Below are positions 25,770 to 34,289 of a DNA stretch of 63,077 nucleotides, piece after piece. Source of the DNA: an uncultured Phycisphaerales bacterium (GTDB lineage Bacteria > Planctomycetota > Phycisphaerae > Phycisphaerales > SM1A02); contig CASICI010000008.1 in assembly GCA_949373145.1 (NCBI GenBank), positions 1 to 63,077 on the forward strand, written 5' to 3'. The notes beneath the pieces were generated by a model. It saw nothing but the letters and a program-made list of their open reading frames with translations. It was not told the origin of the DNA and ran no database searches. The position numbers and the translations under genes are program-made. How positions within the stretch are numbered: position 1 is the first letter of the stretch; each line of letters begins with the position of its first letter.

Positions 25770-27167
25770 ATGACAGAATCAAGCAAGACACGAACCGCAC
25801 CCGTCTATGGCAACGTCCTCGAGATGATCGGCAACACACCGATGCTCGAACTGACGAAAATGGACACCGGCCCCTGCCGGCTGTTCGTCAAGATGGAATC
25901 CATGAACCCCGGTAATTCGATCAAGGATCGCATCGCGATGTCGATGATCGAAGCCGCCGAAGCTCGGGGCGAACTGAAGCCGGGTGGACTGATCATCGAA
26001 GCGACCGCAGGCAACACCGGACTGGCGCTGGCACTCGTGGGCAGCCAGAAGGGCTACACCGTGATGGTGGTCGTTCCGGACAAGATGTCCGATGAGAAGA
26101 TCTCCCATCTTCGAGCCATGGGCGCGGAAGTCATGCTCAGTCGTTCGGACGTCACACGCGAACACCCCGACTACTACCAGAACGTCGCGGCACGCATCGC
26201 CGAGGAACGTCCGGGTGCGTACTACATCAACCAGTTCGCCAACGAAGCCAATGCCGCGGCACACTACGACACCACCGGACCGGAGATCTGGGAACAGATG
26301 GAAGGACGCATCGACGCCTTCGTCGCCGGCGTCGGTTCGGGAGGAACGGTCACGGGCGTCGGACGCTTTCTCAAGGAACACGATCCCGCGGTGCAGATGG
26401 TGCTCGCCGACCCGGAAGGTTCCATCCTCGAACCACTCGTCAACGAGGGAAAAGAGGTCGAAGCGGGATCCTGGTTGGTCGAGGGCATCGGTGAGGATTT
26501 CGTTCCCGACGTCCTTGATCTCGATCTCGTCGACACCGCCTACGCCATCCACGATCGCGATGCCATGATGACGGCACGCGAACTCCTTCAGAAGGAAGGC
26601 ATTCTGGCCGGTTCGAGCGTGGGCACCCTGCTCAACGCGGCACTTCGATACTGTCGCGAACAGACGGAACCCAGGCGAGTCGTCACCCTGATCTGCGACA
26701 ACGGTGCGAAGTACCTCTCGAAGATGTTCAATGACCACTGGATGATCGATCAGGGGTTCATCGACCGACCGAAGCACGACAACATCCGAGACCTCATCTC
26801 ACGCCGGCATCTCGACGGCGAGGACTACACCCTCGCGCGTCACGAGCCTCTGGCTCAGGCGGTGCGGCGAATGCGCATGTACGACGTCAGCCAGATGGCG
26901 GTTCTCGATGAAGACGGCAGCGTCGAAGGACTTCTCGACGAATCGGACGTGCTTCTGGCGATGACCAGACACCAGGCCGCGGGAAACAGCCCGGTCTCCG
27001 AACACATGACGAAGAAGCTTGAAATCATCGCTCCCGACGGATCGCTCGACGACGTGTTGAAGATTCTCGAGAACGACAAGGTGGCGATCGTCGCCGACAA
27101 GGAACATTTCTACGGCCTGATCACCCGAATCGATGTGATCAACTTCCTGCGCAAGCAGCTCCCTTAA
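25770..27167 (+). CDS. Cystathionine beta-synthase
   Basis: A 465-residue PLP enzyme that condenses homocysteine and serine to cystathionine. The fold-type II domain (1 to about 330) has IGNTPMLEL, the PLP lysine in NPGNSIKDRIA (Lys52), the Asn-loop EATAGNTGLALAL and the phosphate-binding GVGSGGTVTGVGR. The C-terminal 130 residues are a CBS-domain pair (YDVSQMAVLDEDGSVEGLLDESD and VAIVADKEHFYGLITRIDVI), which distinguishes it from plain cysteine synthase and suggests regulation by an adenosyl ligand such as SAM. Cystathionine gamma-lyase follows 19 bases later, so the pair makes Cys from Met-derived homocysteine. Confidence 0.92.
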   Translation: MTESSKTRTAPVYGNVLEMIGNTPMLELTKMDTGPCRLFVKMESMNPGNSIKDRIAMSMIEAAEARGELKPGGLIIEATAGNTGLALALVGSQKGYTVMVVVPDKMSDEKISHLRAMGAEVMLSRSDVTREHPDYYQNVAARIAEERPGAYYINQFANEANAAAHYDTTGPEIWEQMEGRIDAFVAGVGSGGTVTGVGRFLKEHDPAVQMVLADPEGSILEPLVNEGKEVEAGSWLVEGIGEDFVPDVLDLDLVDTAYAIHDRDAMMTARELLQKEGILAGSSVGTLLNAALRYCREQTEPRRVVTLICDNGAKYLSKMFNDHWMIDQGFIDRPKHDNIRDLISRRHLDGEDYTLARHEPLAQAVRRMRMYDVSQMAVLDEDGSVEGLLDESDVLLAMTRHQAAGNSPVSEHMTKKLEIIAPDGSLDDVLKILENDKVAIVADKEHFYGLITRIDVINFLRKQLP

Positions 27168-27186
27168 ACACGAGACCAAACCGACC

Positions 27187-28389
27187 ATGAATAAAGACGC
27201 GCACATCCTCACCCGATGCATCCACGGTGGCCAGCAGAACTGCGAGGTGACCGGAGCGGTCATGCCCCCGATCTACACCTCAAGCACCTATGCTCAGGAA
27301 TCACCGGGCGTCCACAAGGGCTATGAATACTCGCGAAGCCACAACCTCACCCGGTACGGCTTCGAACGCGCGATCGCGAATCTCGAAAGCACGGGGATCA
27401 CAGAGGAACAGGACGTCTCCCACGGCGGCTTCGCGTTCTCGACCGGCATGGCGGCCACCGCCACCTGCCTCGAACTGCTCTCGAGCGGTGACACGATCCT
27501 CGCCATGGACGACATGTACGGCGGCACCTACCGACTGATGTCGCTGGTGCGTGAACGAAGCCAGGGACTCAAGCCCGTCTACGTGGACATGAGCGATTTC
27601 GCGGCGGTCGAGCGAGCCTTCGCCGAGCACAAGCCGAAGATGGTCTGGGTGGAGTCCCCCACCAACCCCACCTTGAAGGTCTCCGATCTGGCGAAGATCG
27701 CGAAGATCGCTGACGACCACGGTGCGATCGCGGTCGCCGACAACACCTTCTGCTCTCCCATTCTCCAGCGACCCCTGGAACTTGGCATGCACGTGGTGAT
27801 GCATTCGGCCACCAAGTACCTCGGCGGCCACAGCGACGTGGTCGGTGGCGTGCTGGTGACGAGAGTCCCTGAACTCGCGGAACGGATCCGGTACCTGCAG
27901 AATTCGATCGGGTCGGTCATGGGGCCATTCGACGCATACCTCTGCTTGCGTGGCATCAAGACGCTTGGCTTGAGAATGGAACGCCACTGTCACAGCGGAA
28001 TGGCCATCGCGAAGATGCTTGAAGCGCATGACAAGGTCGAACGCGTCGTCTACCCCGGTCTCGAGAGTCACCCTCAGCATGCCGTCGCGGCGAAGCAGAT
28101 GGGCCTCGCGTCAGGACCCGGCTTCGGCGGAATGATCACGATCTTTCTCAAGGGCGGGATCGACGAGTCACGACGTTTTCTCGAGAACGTCTCGCTGTTC
28201 GCCCTCGCGGAAAGCCTGGGCGGCGTCGAAAGCCTGATCGAACACCCTGCGATCATGACGCATGCCACCGTGCCTGCCGAAGCACGTGAGAAACTCGGAA
28301 TCAGTGACTCGCTCGTCAGACTTTCAGTCGGCATCGAAGATCTCGACGACCTGATCGCCGACATCAATGTGGGCCTCGACGCGATCTGA
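27187..28389 (+). CDS. Cystathionine gamma-lyase / gamma-synthase family enzyme
   Basis: A 400-residue fold-type I PLP enzyme. Signatures are PPIYTSSTYAQESPGVHKGY near the N-terminus, YSRSHNLTRYGFE, FSTGMAATA, ESPTNPTLKVSD, DNTFCSP and the PLP lysine in HSATKYLGGHSD (Lys210). Standing directly behind a cystathionine beta-synthase, it is best read as the gamma-lyase that splits cystathionine into cysteine, ammonia and 2-oxobutyrate. Gamma-synthase activity cannot be excluded on sequence alone. The VKOR-DsbA gene starts 26 bases downstream, linking cysteine supply with disulfide chemistry. Confidence 0.93.
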   Translation: MNKDAHILTRCIHGGQQNCEVTGAVMPPIYTSSTYAQESPGVHKGYEYSRSHNLTRYGFERAIANLESTGITEEQDVSHGGFAFSTGMAATATCLELLSSGDTILAMDDMYGGTYRLMSLVRERSQGLKPVYVDMSDFAAVERAFAEHKPKMVWVESPTNPTLKVSDLAKIAKIADDHGAIAVADNTFCSPILQRPLELGMHVVMHSATKYLGGHSDVVGGVLVTRVPELAERIRYLQNSIGSVMGPFDAYLCLRGIKTLGLRMERHCHSGMAIAKMLEAHDKVERVVYPGLESHPQHAVAAKQMGLASGPGFGGMITIFLKGGIDESRRFLENVSLFALAESLGGVESLIEHPAIMTHATVPAEAREKLGISDSLVRLSVGIEDLDDLIADINVGLDAI

Positions 28390-28415
28390 AACAGAATCCC
28401 TTAAGAGAAATACTC

Positions 28416-30224
28416 ATGAACGATACGCAGACGAAGACAGGCATGTGTGCTCAGAGAATCGTGGGCATTCTCGGCCTGCTGACCGCAGTCATTGGATCAT
28501 TGGTCCTGGTCCTGGTGGCACTCGGCTTCATCGAACAGCTTCCAGGATGCGGCCCGAACAGCGGTTGCGACAAGGTGACTTCGGGCGTGTGGGGTCGGAT
28601 CCCGTTGATCGAGTGGCCGGTCTCCTTCGTGGGATTCGCCTACTTCTCGGGATTGCTGGTCGCCTGGGTTCTCGATGCACCAGGACGAGGCCTTCGAAAC
28701 CTGATGCGTCTGGGCATGCTCGCTTCGATCATGTTCGTGGTGGTCATGATCACCGAAGGTGCCTTCTGCCGCTGGTGCGCCACCGCGCACGCCGGCAACC
28801 TGATCGCCTGGATCTGTTGCGAGCTGATCGTTCGAAGACAGCCGGCGGACGGACCTCGAGGCCTTTCGAAGCGCGTGTATTACAGCAGCGCATCGGTCTT
28901 CATGGGACTGACCGTCGTGCTCGCGATCATTCTTCCTCTGCGACAAGGCATGATCGAATCGCGTAACGCGAAGGAGCTTGCCACCAATCAGGCCGAGATC
29001 ATGCAGGGCAACTCCGATGAATCGACGCTTGGTCGTCTGAGTTCAAGGAACGTGCTCGGTCCCGAGGACGCCAAGGTCAAGGTCGTCATGTTCACCGACT
29101 ACCAGTGTCCGGATTGCAAGCGGTTCGAGGCCCAGGCCGAGAACATTCTCCGGAAGCGAAACGACGTGTCGTTCGCGATCAAGCACTACCCTTTCTGCCC
29201 GGACTGCAATCCAAACGTGAAGGCGAACCGACACCCGAACGCATGCTGGGCGGCACGAGCCGCGGAAGCGGCGCGAATTCTTCAGGGGGAGGCCGGCCTG
29301 GAACGGATGCACAACTGGCTGTTCAAGAACAAGGGAAGTTTCACGCAGGCATCGTTCTCGAACTCGCTGACACAACTCGGATTCGATCCCCAGACCTTCA
29401 TCCAGACCATGAACTTGCCTCAGACCCTCGCGGACGTCAAGACCGACGCGGTCGACGGCTTCGAATTGGGCATCTACTTCACCCCGATGATCTTCATCAA
29501 CGGAGTGGAATACAAGTGGTATCTCGGCAGCGGCAACACGATGGAAAAGACCATCGACATGGCCGCCCGAAGCGGCAGCTCCGAGCAGGTGGTTCCACCC
29601 AGCAGGATGGAACGTCTCTTCCTCGACTGGAAGACCGGAAGATCGAAGAGATTCCCAGCCGTGAATAAATCCTCCTGGTACGGAGACGGTCCGATCGAGG
29701 TCCTGATCTATGGCGACTACCAGCATGCCACGACTCTGACCGCGGAGAAGCTTGTTCGGGAGTTGATGCGTGAAGGCCAGCCTCTGAAACTGACCTTCCG
29801 ACACACTCCCTTCGAACCCAAGGGTGATCTCTGGAACTATGAAGTCTCCTTGAACATGGCGAAGGCCGTCGAGGCGAGCAGACTTCTGGGTGGTGACGAG
29901 GCACGTTGGAAGGCTCATGACTGGGCGATACGCGCGAGTGGAAACATGTCCGCGATGACCATCGCCTCCCGGATGGCGCAAGAGACAGGACTCGAAGCGA
30001 GCGCGCTGCGTGCCATGATGGACTCAGCCGAAGTGAAGGCACGACTCGACTCCGACGATGCGGACAAGAAACGGACCTGGAAGGCGACCTACCCCTCGAT
30101 CGTGATCGACAACCGCCACGTGATGCGCTGGAACGGCAACGGCATCGATTCGAAGGCACTTCTGCTCAGGATCATCGAAGATGCCAGCGCCTCGAAGGCA
30201 CGACGGACACCCTCGAATGGCTGA
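28416..30224 (+). CDS. VKOR domain fused to two DsbA/thioredoxin-like domains
   Basis: A 602-residue membrane oxidoreductase. Residues 15-142 are a vitamin K epoxide reductase-like bundle with the loop cysteines Cys45 and Cys51 (PGCGPNSGCDKV), the WPVSFVGFAYF helix and the quinone-linked active pair Cys118-x-x-Cys121 (CRWC). After another helix (161-175), residues about 212-400 are a DsbA-like domain with active site Cys231-Pro-Asp-Cys234. A second thioredoxin-like domain (about 425-590) starts IEVLIYGDYQHATTL and has lost the CxxC. It should oxidise cysteines of exported proteins, with quinone as acceptor. The C-terminal domain may act as chaperone or substrate clamp. Confidence 0.92.
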   Translation: MNDTQTKTGMCAQRIVGILGLLTAVIGSLVLVLVALGFIEQLPGCGPNSGCDKVTSGVWGRIPLIEWPVSFVGFAYFSGLLVAWVLDAPGRGLRNLMRLGMLASIMFVVVMITEGAFCRWCATAHAGNLIAWICCELIVRRQPADGPRGLSKRVYYSSASVFMGLTVVLAIILPLRQGMIESRNAKELATNQAEIMQGNSDESTLGRLSSRNVLGPEDAKVKVVMFTDYQCPDCKRFEAQAENILRKRNDVSFAIKHYPFCPDCNPNVKANRHPNACWAARAAEAARILQGEAGLERMHNWLFKNKGSFTQASFSNSLTQLGFDPQTFIQTMNLPQTLADVKTDAVDGFELGIYFTPMIFINGVEYKWYLGSGNTMEKTIDMAARSGSSEQVVPPSRMERLFLDWKTGRSKRFPAVNKSSWYGDGPIEVLIYGDYQHATTLTAEKLVRELMREGQPLKLTFRHTPFEPKGDLWNYEVSLNMAKAVEASRLLGGDEARWKAHDWAIRASGNMSAMTIASRMAQETGLEASALRAMMDSAEVKARLDSDDADKKRTWKATYPSIVIDNRHVMRWNGNGIDSKALLLRIIEDASASKARRTPSNG

Positions 30225-30771
30225 GGACTGTTCACCTGAGGAATCCGACGAAAAGCGGACACCCGCAGTTCAAGCCTTCATCGAACGTTTCATGAAAAGC
30301 AAGGCGGGCGAGAACGCATCACTCGAGAATATCGTGATCGATGCCTTCGGTGACGGCGAGTCGGTGCAGATGGCGGATGAACTGCTTGCACTGGTGCTTG
30401 CCGGGACGAAGACGGCCACCTGCATGTCGGCATGGTCATGGGATCAGGAGTTCGAGGTCCCATTGGTTCCGGGAATGCTCTCGGTCATCCTGGACGGGGC
30501 GAAGACGCCTCGATGCGTCGTTGAAACCATCTCGGTGACACGACTCGCCTACCGAGATGTGACTGCGGACTTCGCCCGGGCAGAGGGCGAACACACGCCA
30601 TCAGACCTGGATGATGATTCGGTTCTGAAGCATTGGAGAGCAGGCCACTGGGCGTTCTATGCGAAAACGCTCCCACTGATCGGCCGCGAGCCATCGCAGG
30701 ACATGCCGGTTCTGTGCGAGCGTTTCACAGTCATCTACCGTGAGGACTCACGGCGATCGAATCGATCCTGA
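30217..30771 (+). CDS. ASCH-domain protein
   Basis: A 184-residue soluble protein with an ASCH domain (PUA-like fold, RNA- or nucleotide-binding). Family hallmarks are DELLALVLAGTKTATCMSAW, VPGMLSVILDGAKTPRCVVE, VTRLAYRDVTADFARAEGE and HWRAGHWAFYAKTL. The ATG at 30217 is chosen because it overlaps the VKOR-DsbA stop by eight bases (ATGGCTGA). The longer frame from 30181 adds residues inside the upstream gene. Ligand unknown; related proteins bind modified nucleosides or RNA. The overlap implies co-expression with the oxidoreductase. Confidence 0.85.
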   Translation: MAEDCSPEESDEKRTPAVQAFIERFMKSKAGENASLENIVIDAFGDGESVQMADELLALVLAGTKTATCMSAWSWDQEFEVPLVPGMLSVILDGAKTPRCVVETISVTRLAYRDVTADFARAEGEHTPSDLDDDSVLKHWRAGHWAFYAKTLPLIGREPSQDMPVLCERFTVIYREDSRRSNRS

Positions 30772-30784
30772 CGGGAGCGAGCGT

Positions 30785-30985
30785 TCAACCGAAAGCGAGG
30801 CGGGTCGCTCGGCGGGCTGTCTTCCAGGCGATCAGGGCGACCACACCACAGGCTGCACCAAAGAGCAGACCGGTGAGGGGCATGCTGAATCCTGCAAGTG
30901 AAACGGATGCGCACTCGGTGCACATCGAAGCAAGGTCATTCCCAAGGGCGGCGGAAGAAGAGCAATTCGGACAGCAGGTGTTCAT
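30785..30985 (-). CDS. Small cysteine-rich single-pass membrane protein
   Basis: A 66-residue protein starting MNTCCPNCSSSA with a second pair MCTEC, a minimal four-cysteine metal-binding patch. One transmembrane helix follows (LTGLLFGAACGVVALIAW) and a basic tail. GGAG lies 5 bases before the ATG at 30985; the longer frame to 31012 lacks such a site. It converges on the ASCH gene. Function unknown. It adds a third member to the zinc-ribbon plus membrane proteins of this window. Confidence 0.6.
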   Translation of the reverse strand: MNTCCPNCSSSAALGNDLASMCTECASVSLAGFSMPLTGLLFGAACGVVALIAWKTARRATRLAFG

Positions 30986-31115
30986 GGGGTCTCCAAGAGA
31001 AAGTATTGACAATTGATTGACGATAGTAACAGACTCCAGACTCCCTGCAAACCACCACAGAGTGAATGCACCCCTCTCAAATGGGTCATGAGGACGCTTG
31101 AGGACCGGGAATCTC

Positions 31116-31121
31116 TATAGT
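31116..31121 (+). promoter_or_regulatory. -10 box of the glycosyltransferase transcript
   Basis: TATAGT about 80 bases before the ATG at 31203. The leader contains a 6-bp CTTGTG/CACAAG hairpin. An AAGGA site precedes the start codon. Upstream, 31011-31027 holds two ATTGAC half-sites five bases apart, a possible operator. Confidence 0.4.
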
Positions 31122-31202
31122 GGTTGGATCGAAAGTTCTTGTGAACACACCACACAAGGTGCGCTTGCGCGCTCTTCAGAGATCAAAAAACAAGGAATCA
31201 CC

Positions 31203-32531
31203 ATGGCGCAGATAGGAATTCTTTGCCATCCAGCCCGAGGCAGGCTCTACCCGATGCTGGCAATCGGACGGGCCCTCGCCGAACGTGGTCATCAAGTCAC
31301 GGCGACCGGCCACCGCTCGACCATCGAGCTCATTCGATCGTCAGGACTGAACACCATTCAGGTGGATCTCGACGGCGAAGATCCGGTGAATCACTATCCC
31401 AGCAAGGCCGGCAGTCTTTCCAAACTGTTTCCCAAGCTGGTCAGCCGGCTCCCCGGACCGCTCGGCAGACGAACGTACGGACTCAAAACCTATTCACGCA
31501 GCTTCTGCGCCTATTACGCTCGAATGGTGGGGTTCGATTTCGAGGTCGTCATGCCACAGCTTGAGGATCTGGAAATCGACCTGCTTCTGGGATCGGACAC
31601 GTCGTTTGCGGGAAGCACGATCGCGGAACTGATGGGCATTCCGCTGATGAGTGTCTGCACCGGGATTCCACTCTCGGGGGATCCTCGACAGCCACCGGAA
31701 TTCACCTTGTGGAAAGACGGGCGAACACTCCGTTCAAGACTTCGAAATCGCGCTGCCAACCATGCGAAGCGGCTGGTTGAACGTCCCACGTTGCACTGCG
31801 TGAACGCCTTTCGACGGTCATACGGACTGGTGAAGTTCAAGGCGCTTCACGAAACACTCTCCGAGGAGGGTTGTCTCTGTCAGTTTCCGATGGGATTGGA
31901 CCTGCCAATTCGCTCCGGACAGTCTCCGATGTTCTACACCGGACCGACATTCGATCATTCAGGTCGGGAGGAGACCGAGTTCCCCTGGGACAAGCTCGAC
32001 GGCCGGCCGCTGGTGTTCGCCTCGATCGGCACGGTCAGTGACGATGCCCGTGAATTCTCAAGCATCGCCGGCGCGTGCGCGGACCTTCCGGTCCAGCTGG
32101 TGATCACCCGTGGCGGTGGACGCCATCCTCTGCCGGACACGCTGCCCGGGGATCCCTTGATTCTCGACTACGTCCCGCAATTGGAACTCATCAAACGAGC
32201 GAGAGTGGTGATCACGCACACCAGTGCCAACAGCGTGTTGGAAGCACTCGGAAACGGAGTCCCTCTGATCTGCATTCCGCAGGGCTTCGATCGGTATGGC
32301 ACGGCCGTTCGAGCCGCACGGTCGGGCGCCGCCGTGGTCGTACCACCACGGAGACTCACGCCTGATGGAATCCGAGGAGCGCTGGAAGCGATCCTTGAGA
32401 ATGACCGCTTCACCGAGGCCGCAGGAAACTTCAAGGCCCGCCAGGACAAACGTGATTCGATCGCGGCATCGGTGCACCTCATCGAGGCAGCACTGCCAAA
32501 GGAGAACCAACGACCCCCCCACCCCGGATGA
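31203..32531 (+). CDS. GT1-family (MGT/UGT-type) glycosyltransferase
   Basis: A 442-residue GT-B glycosyltransferase. The N-terminal domain opens IGILCHPARGRLYPMLAIGR, the acceptor-side HxxxGHxxP-like loop of UGT/MGT enzymes. The C-terminal domain has the nucleotide-sugar motif in LILDYVPQLELIKRARVVITHTSANSVLEALGNGVPLICIPQGFDR, where THTSANS replaces the usual THGGxNS. Donor and acceptor are unknown; macrolide, sterol or carotenoid-like lipids are typical. The ATG at 31203 has AAGGA upstream; the longer frame from 31098 runs through the promoter. The next gene overlaps or abuts its end. Confidence 0.87.
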   Translation: MAQIGILCHPARGRLYPMLAIGRALAERGHQVTATGHRSTIELIRSSGLNTIQVDLDGEDPVNHYPSKAGSLSKLFPKLVSRLPGPLGRRTYGLKTYSRSFCAYYARMVGFDFEVVMPQLEDLEIDLLLGSDTSFAGSTIAELMGIPLMSVCTGIPLSGDPRQPPEFTLWKDGRTLRSRLRNRAANHAKRLVERPTLHCVNAFRRSYGLVKFKALHETLSEEGCLCQFPMGLDLPIRSGQSPMFYTGPTFDHSGREETEFPWDKLDGRPLVFASIGTVSDDAREFSSIAGACADLPVQLVITRGGGRHPLPDTLPGDPLILDYVPQLELIKRARVVITHTSANSVLEALGNGVPLICIPQGFDRYGTAVRAARSGAAVVVPPRRLTPDGIRGALEAILENDRFTEAAGNFKARQDKRDSIAASVHLIEAALPKENQRPPHPG

Positions 32532-32547
32532 ACCGGAAGCCTTCACG

Positions 32548-33390
32548 GTGGCCGCGGAAGACGGGGTGCCGTTGCGAGGGATCCGCTGGAACCGCGATCC
32601 TGGCGGCCCGCTCGAGGGGACAGTGCTGTGCCTTCATGGCCTCTGCTCGGATGCCAACGGCATGGAGCTGGTGGGGCGACATCTGGCTCGCGCTGGACTG
32701 GACGTCATCGCACCCGATTATCGAGGACACGGCCTGTCGGGCCCCACCACCGCGCGGCGATTGACCATCCGTCAGCTCGCACGGGATGCTCGAAGAATCT
32801 GCACCGAACTCGATGTCTCGGAAGCCTGGATATTCAGTCAGTCCCTCGGAGGCAAAGTCGCCGTCGAGATGCTGGATGCGCCGGACCCCTCGCTCGACAT
32901 CAAGGGTCTGTTCGCCTTCGCACCACCCTGGAGACTTCGAAAGGCGCCACTCAAGAAGCTTCCCAAGGCTCTGTTGTCGAGTCTCAAACACATACGAAAC
33001 ATGGCACGAACCGCAGGCTGGAGTGCGGCCAGAACACCATCACGTCAGGAGTACACGGTGATGACGGACATGCCGGATCTCCATCAACCCACCATGCGGG
33101 CCGAGGTGAAGAGTGTCTCACTGAGACGCTTTGCACGGTTGTTCCTGATCATGAAATTCTCCGATTTCGGAAAGAGAGGTGACTGGACGCTGAAAAGCGA
33201 GACCCCGATTCACCTCTATGCGGGAAGAAACGATCGCGCCATCAACAACCGTCAGTTGGAGCTGCTCGCCGAGCATCAGGAGATGAGGCTGACCTGGCTC
33301 GAATGCCATCACGTCAGCCTCATGACCAACGAGACACCTGCCCACGAAATCGGCAACTCGATCATCGGCAGGATCGCCGAAGCACGTTGA
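32548..33390 (+). CDS. Alpha/beta hydrolase
   Basis: A hydrolase of about 280 residues. The oxyanion loop is LCLHGLCSDANG. The nucleophile lies in FSQSLGGK, where the first Gly of GxSxG is replaced by Ser. The acid is probably in YAGRNDRAINN and the base in ECHHVSLM. The start is unclear: the frame has no ATG near the end of the glycosyltransferase, so GTG at 32548 with GGAAG upstream is proposed. An ATG at 32401 inside the upstream gene, preceded by no good site, is the alternative. It is probably co-transcribed with the glycosyltransferase. Substrate unknown. The stop lies in a 9-base tandem repeat. Confidence 0.82.
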   Translation: MAAEDGVPLRGIRWNRDPGGPLEGTVLCLHGLCSDANGMELVGRHLARAGLDVIAPDYRGHGLSGPTTARRLTIRQLARDARRICTELDVSEAWIFSQSLGGKVAVEMLDAPDPSLDIKGLFAFAPPWRLRKAPLKKLPKALLSSLKHIRNMARTAGWSAARTPSRQEYTVMTDMPDLHQPTMRAEVKSVSLRRFARLFLIMKFSDFGKRGDWTLKSETPIHLYAGRNDRAINNRQLELLAEHQEMRLTWLECHHVSLMTNETPAHEIGNSIIGRIAEAR

Positions 33391-33416
33391 GCACGTTGAG
33401 CACGTTGAGCACGTTG
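33381..33416 (+). repeat. Four tandem copies of a 9-base unit over a stop codon
   Basis: AGCACGTTG repeats exactly four times. The unit is three codons long and the hydrolase stop TGA (33388-33390) spans the first junction, so copy-number change leaves the protein length unchanged. The gap to 33470 holds nothing else. Confidence 0.95.
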
Positions 33417-33470
33417 AGGGGCGTGAGCATCCAGGCAAGGGCGGCAGTGGTCTCGAACACCCGGTTCGAT

Positions 33471-34289
33471 CTACTGGGAGTCGGCCTCGAGATCCTTCAC
33501 GGTCTGCAGGTCGACCCAGCGACCGAAGCGGCGATAGGGTTTCGAGACGTCGACGTTGCCGAAAAGTCGGTCCATGCGTCGCAGATCGACGACCATGAGT
33601 GGGCGTGAATCCTCGACGAGCAGTGAAGAGGACCAGGACATCTCGGACGGGGCGAGCACGAGCATCTCGATCGCAAGCTGCTCTTCGAGTCGTCGTCCGG
33701 AAAGACGTGGCCGACGACCATCGAGATAAAGTTCGATCTCGCGTTCGATCCGTTCTCGACCGCCTTCCATCAAGGAGGACATCGTCTCGAGAACCGCACG
33801 TGCATCGGCTCGCGAAAGGTAGTTCCGTGCACGGGATCCCTCACCCATTCGATAGGCACCCAGCATCAGGCAGAAACCCAGGCGACCTTCGCGGGAGTGT
33901 TCGAGGATCGATTCGATTCTCTTCTCACCCCCACCGGCTCCGGAAAGAAGAAAGGCGGCAAGCTGCAACCGTCGCCGCATGAACTCGTCCTCGGCGAGGT
34001 CCGCCAATGCAAGCGCCGCACTGCGACCCAGATTCGTTCGATCAAGCAAGCCCGCAAGTGCGAAGAGATGCCCCGCGACGCGGAGGTCCTCCTGAGTGCG
34101 TGCGGCGTCGGCGAGTTCCTCCGCCAGTTCGAAATAGCCCACGGGACGCGATGGATCCAGTTCTGCCATGCGAGCCTCCCAGTCCGGTGCGAGACTGCGA
34201 CCCTGAGCATGGACGAATGCGCCCTCGCGACCGAAAAGGAGGAAGAGCATGCCGAGCAGACAGAAGATGGCGTGGTGGCGGATGATCAT
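33471..34289 (-). CDS. Exported helical-repeat protein, last gene of the ExbBD-vWA operon
   Basis: A 272-residue protein with a signal peptide (FCLLGMLFLLFGREGAFVHA) and a mature part of paired alpha helices (GYFELAEELADAARTQEDLRVAGHLFALAGL), consistent with TPR-like repeats. The C-terminus LLVEDSRPLMVVDLRRMDRLFGN looks like a small beta domain. No family name is recognised. It starts with an ATGA overlap with the 980-residue membrane protein and ends the operon, so it is likely a periplasmic partner in the same complex. Confidence 0.75.
   Translation of the reverse strand: MIIRHHAIFCLLGMLFLLFGREGAFVHAQGRSLAPDWEARMAELDPSRPVGYFELAEELADAARTQEDLRVAGHLFALAGLLDRTNLGRSAALALADLAEDEFMRRRLQLAAFLLSGAGGGEKRIESILEHSREGRLGFCLMLGAYRMGEGSRARNYLSRADARAVLETMSSLMEGGRERIEREIELYLDGRRPRLSGRRLEEQLAIEMLVLAPSEMSWSSSLLVEDSRPLMVVDLRRMDRLFGNVDVSKPYRRFGRWVDLQTVKDLEADSQ

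Noticed and set aside
33118-33438. Frame with STCSTCSTC repeats
   Set aside because: The cysteine-rich repeat is only the reverse reading of the 9-base tandem repeat.
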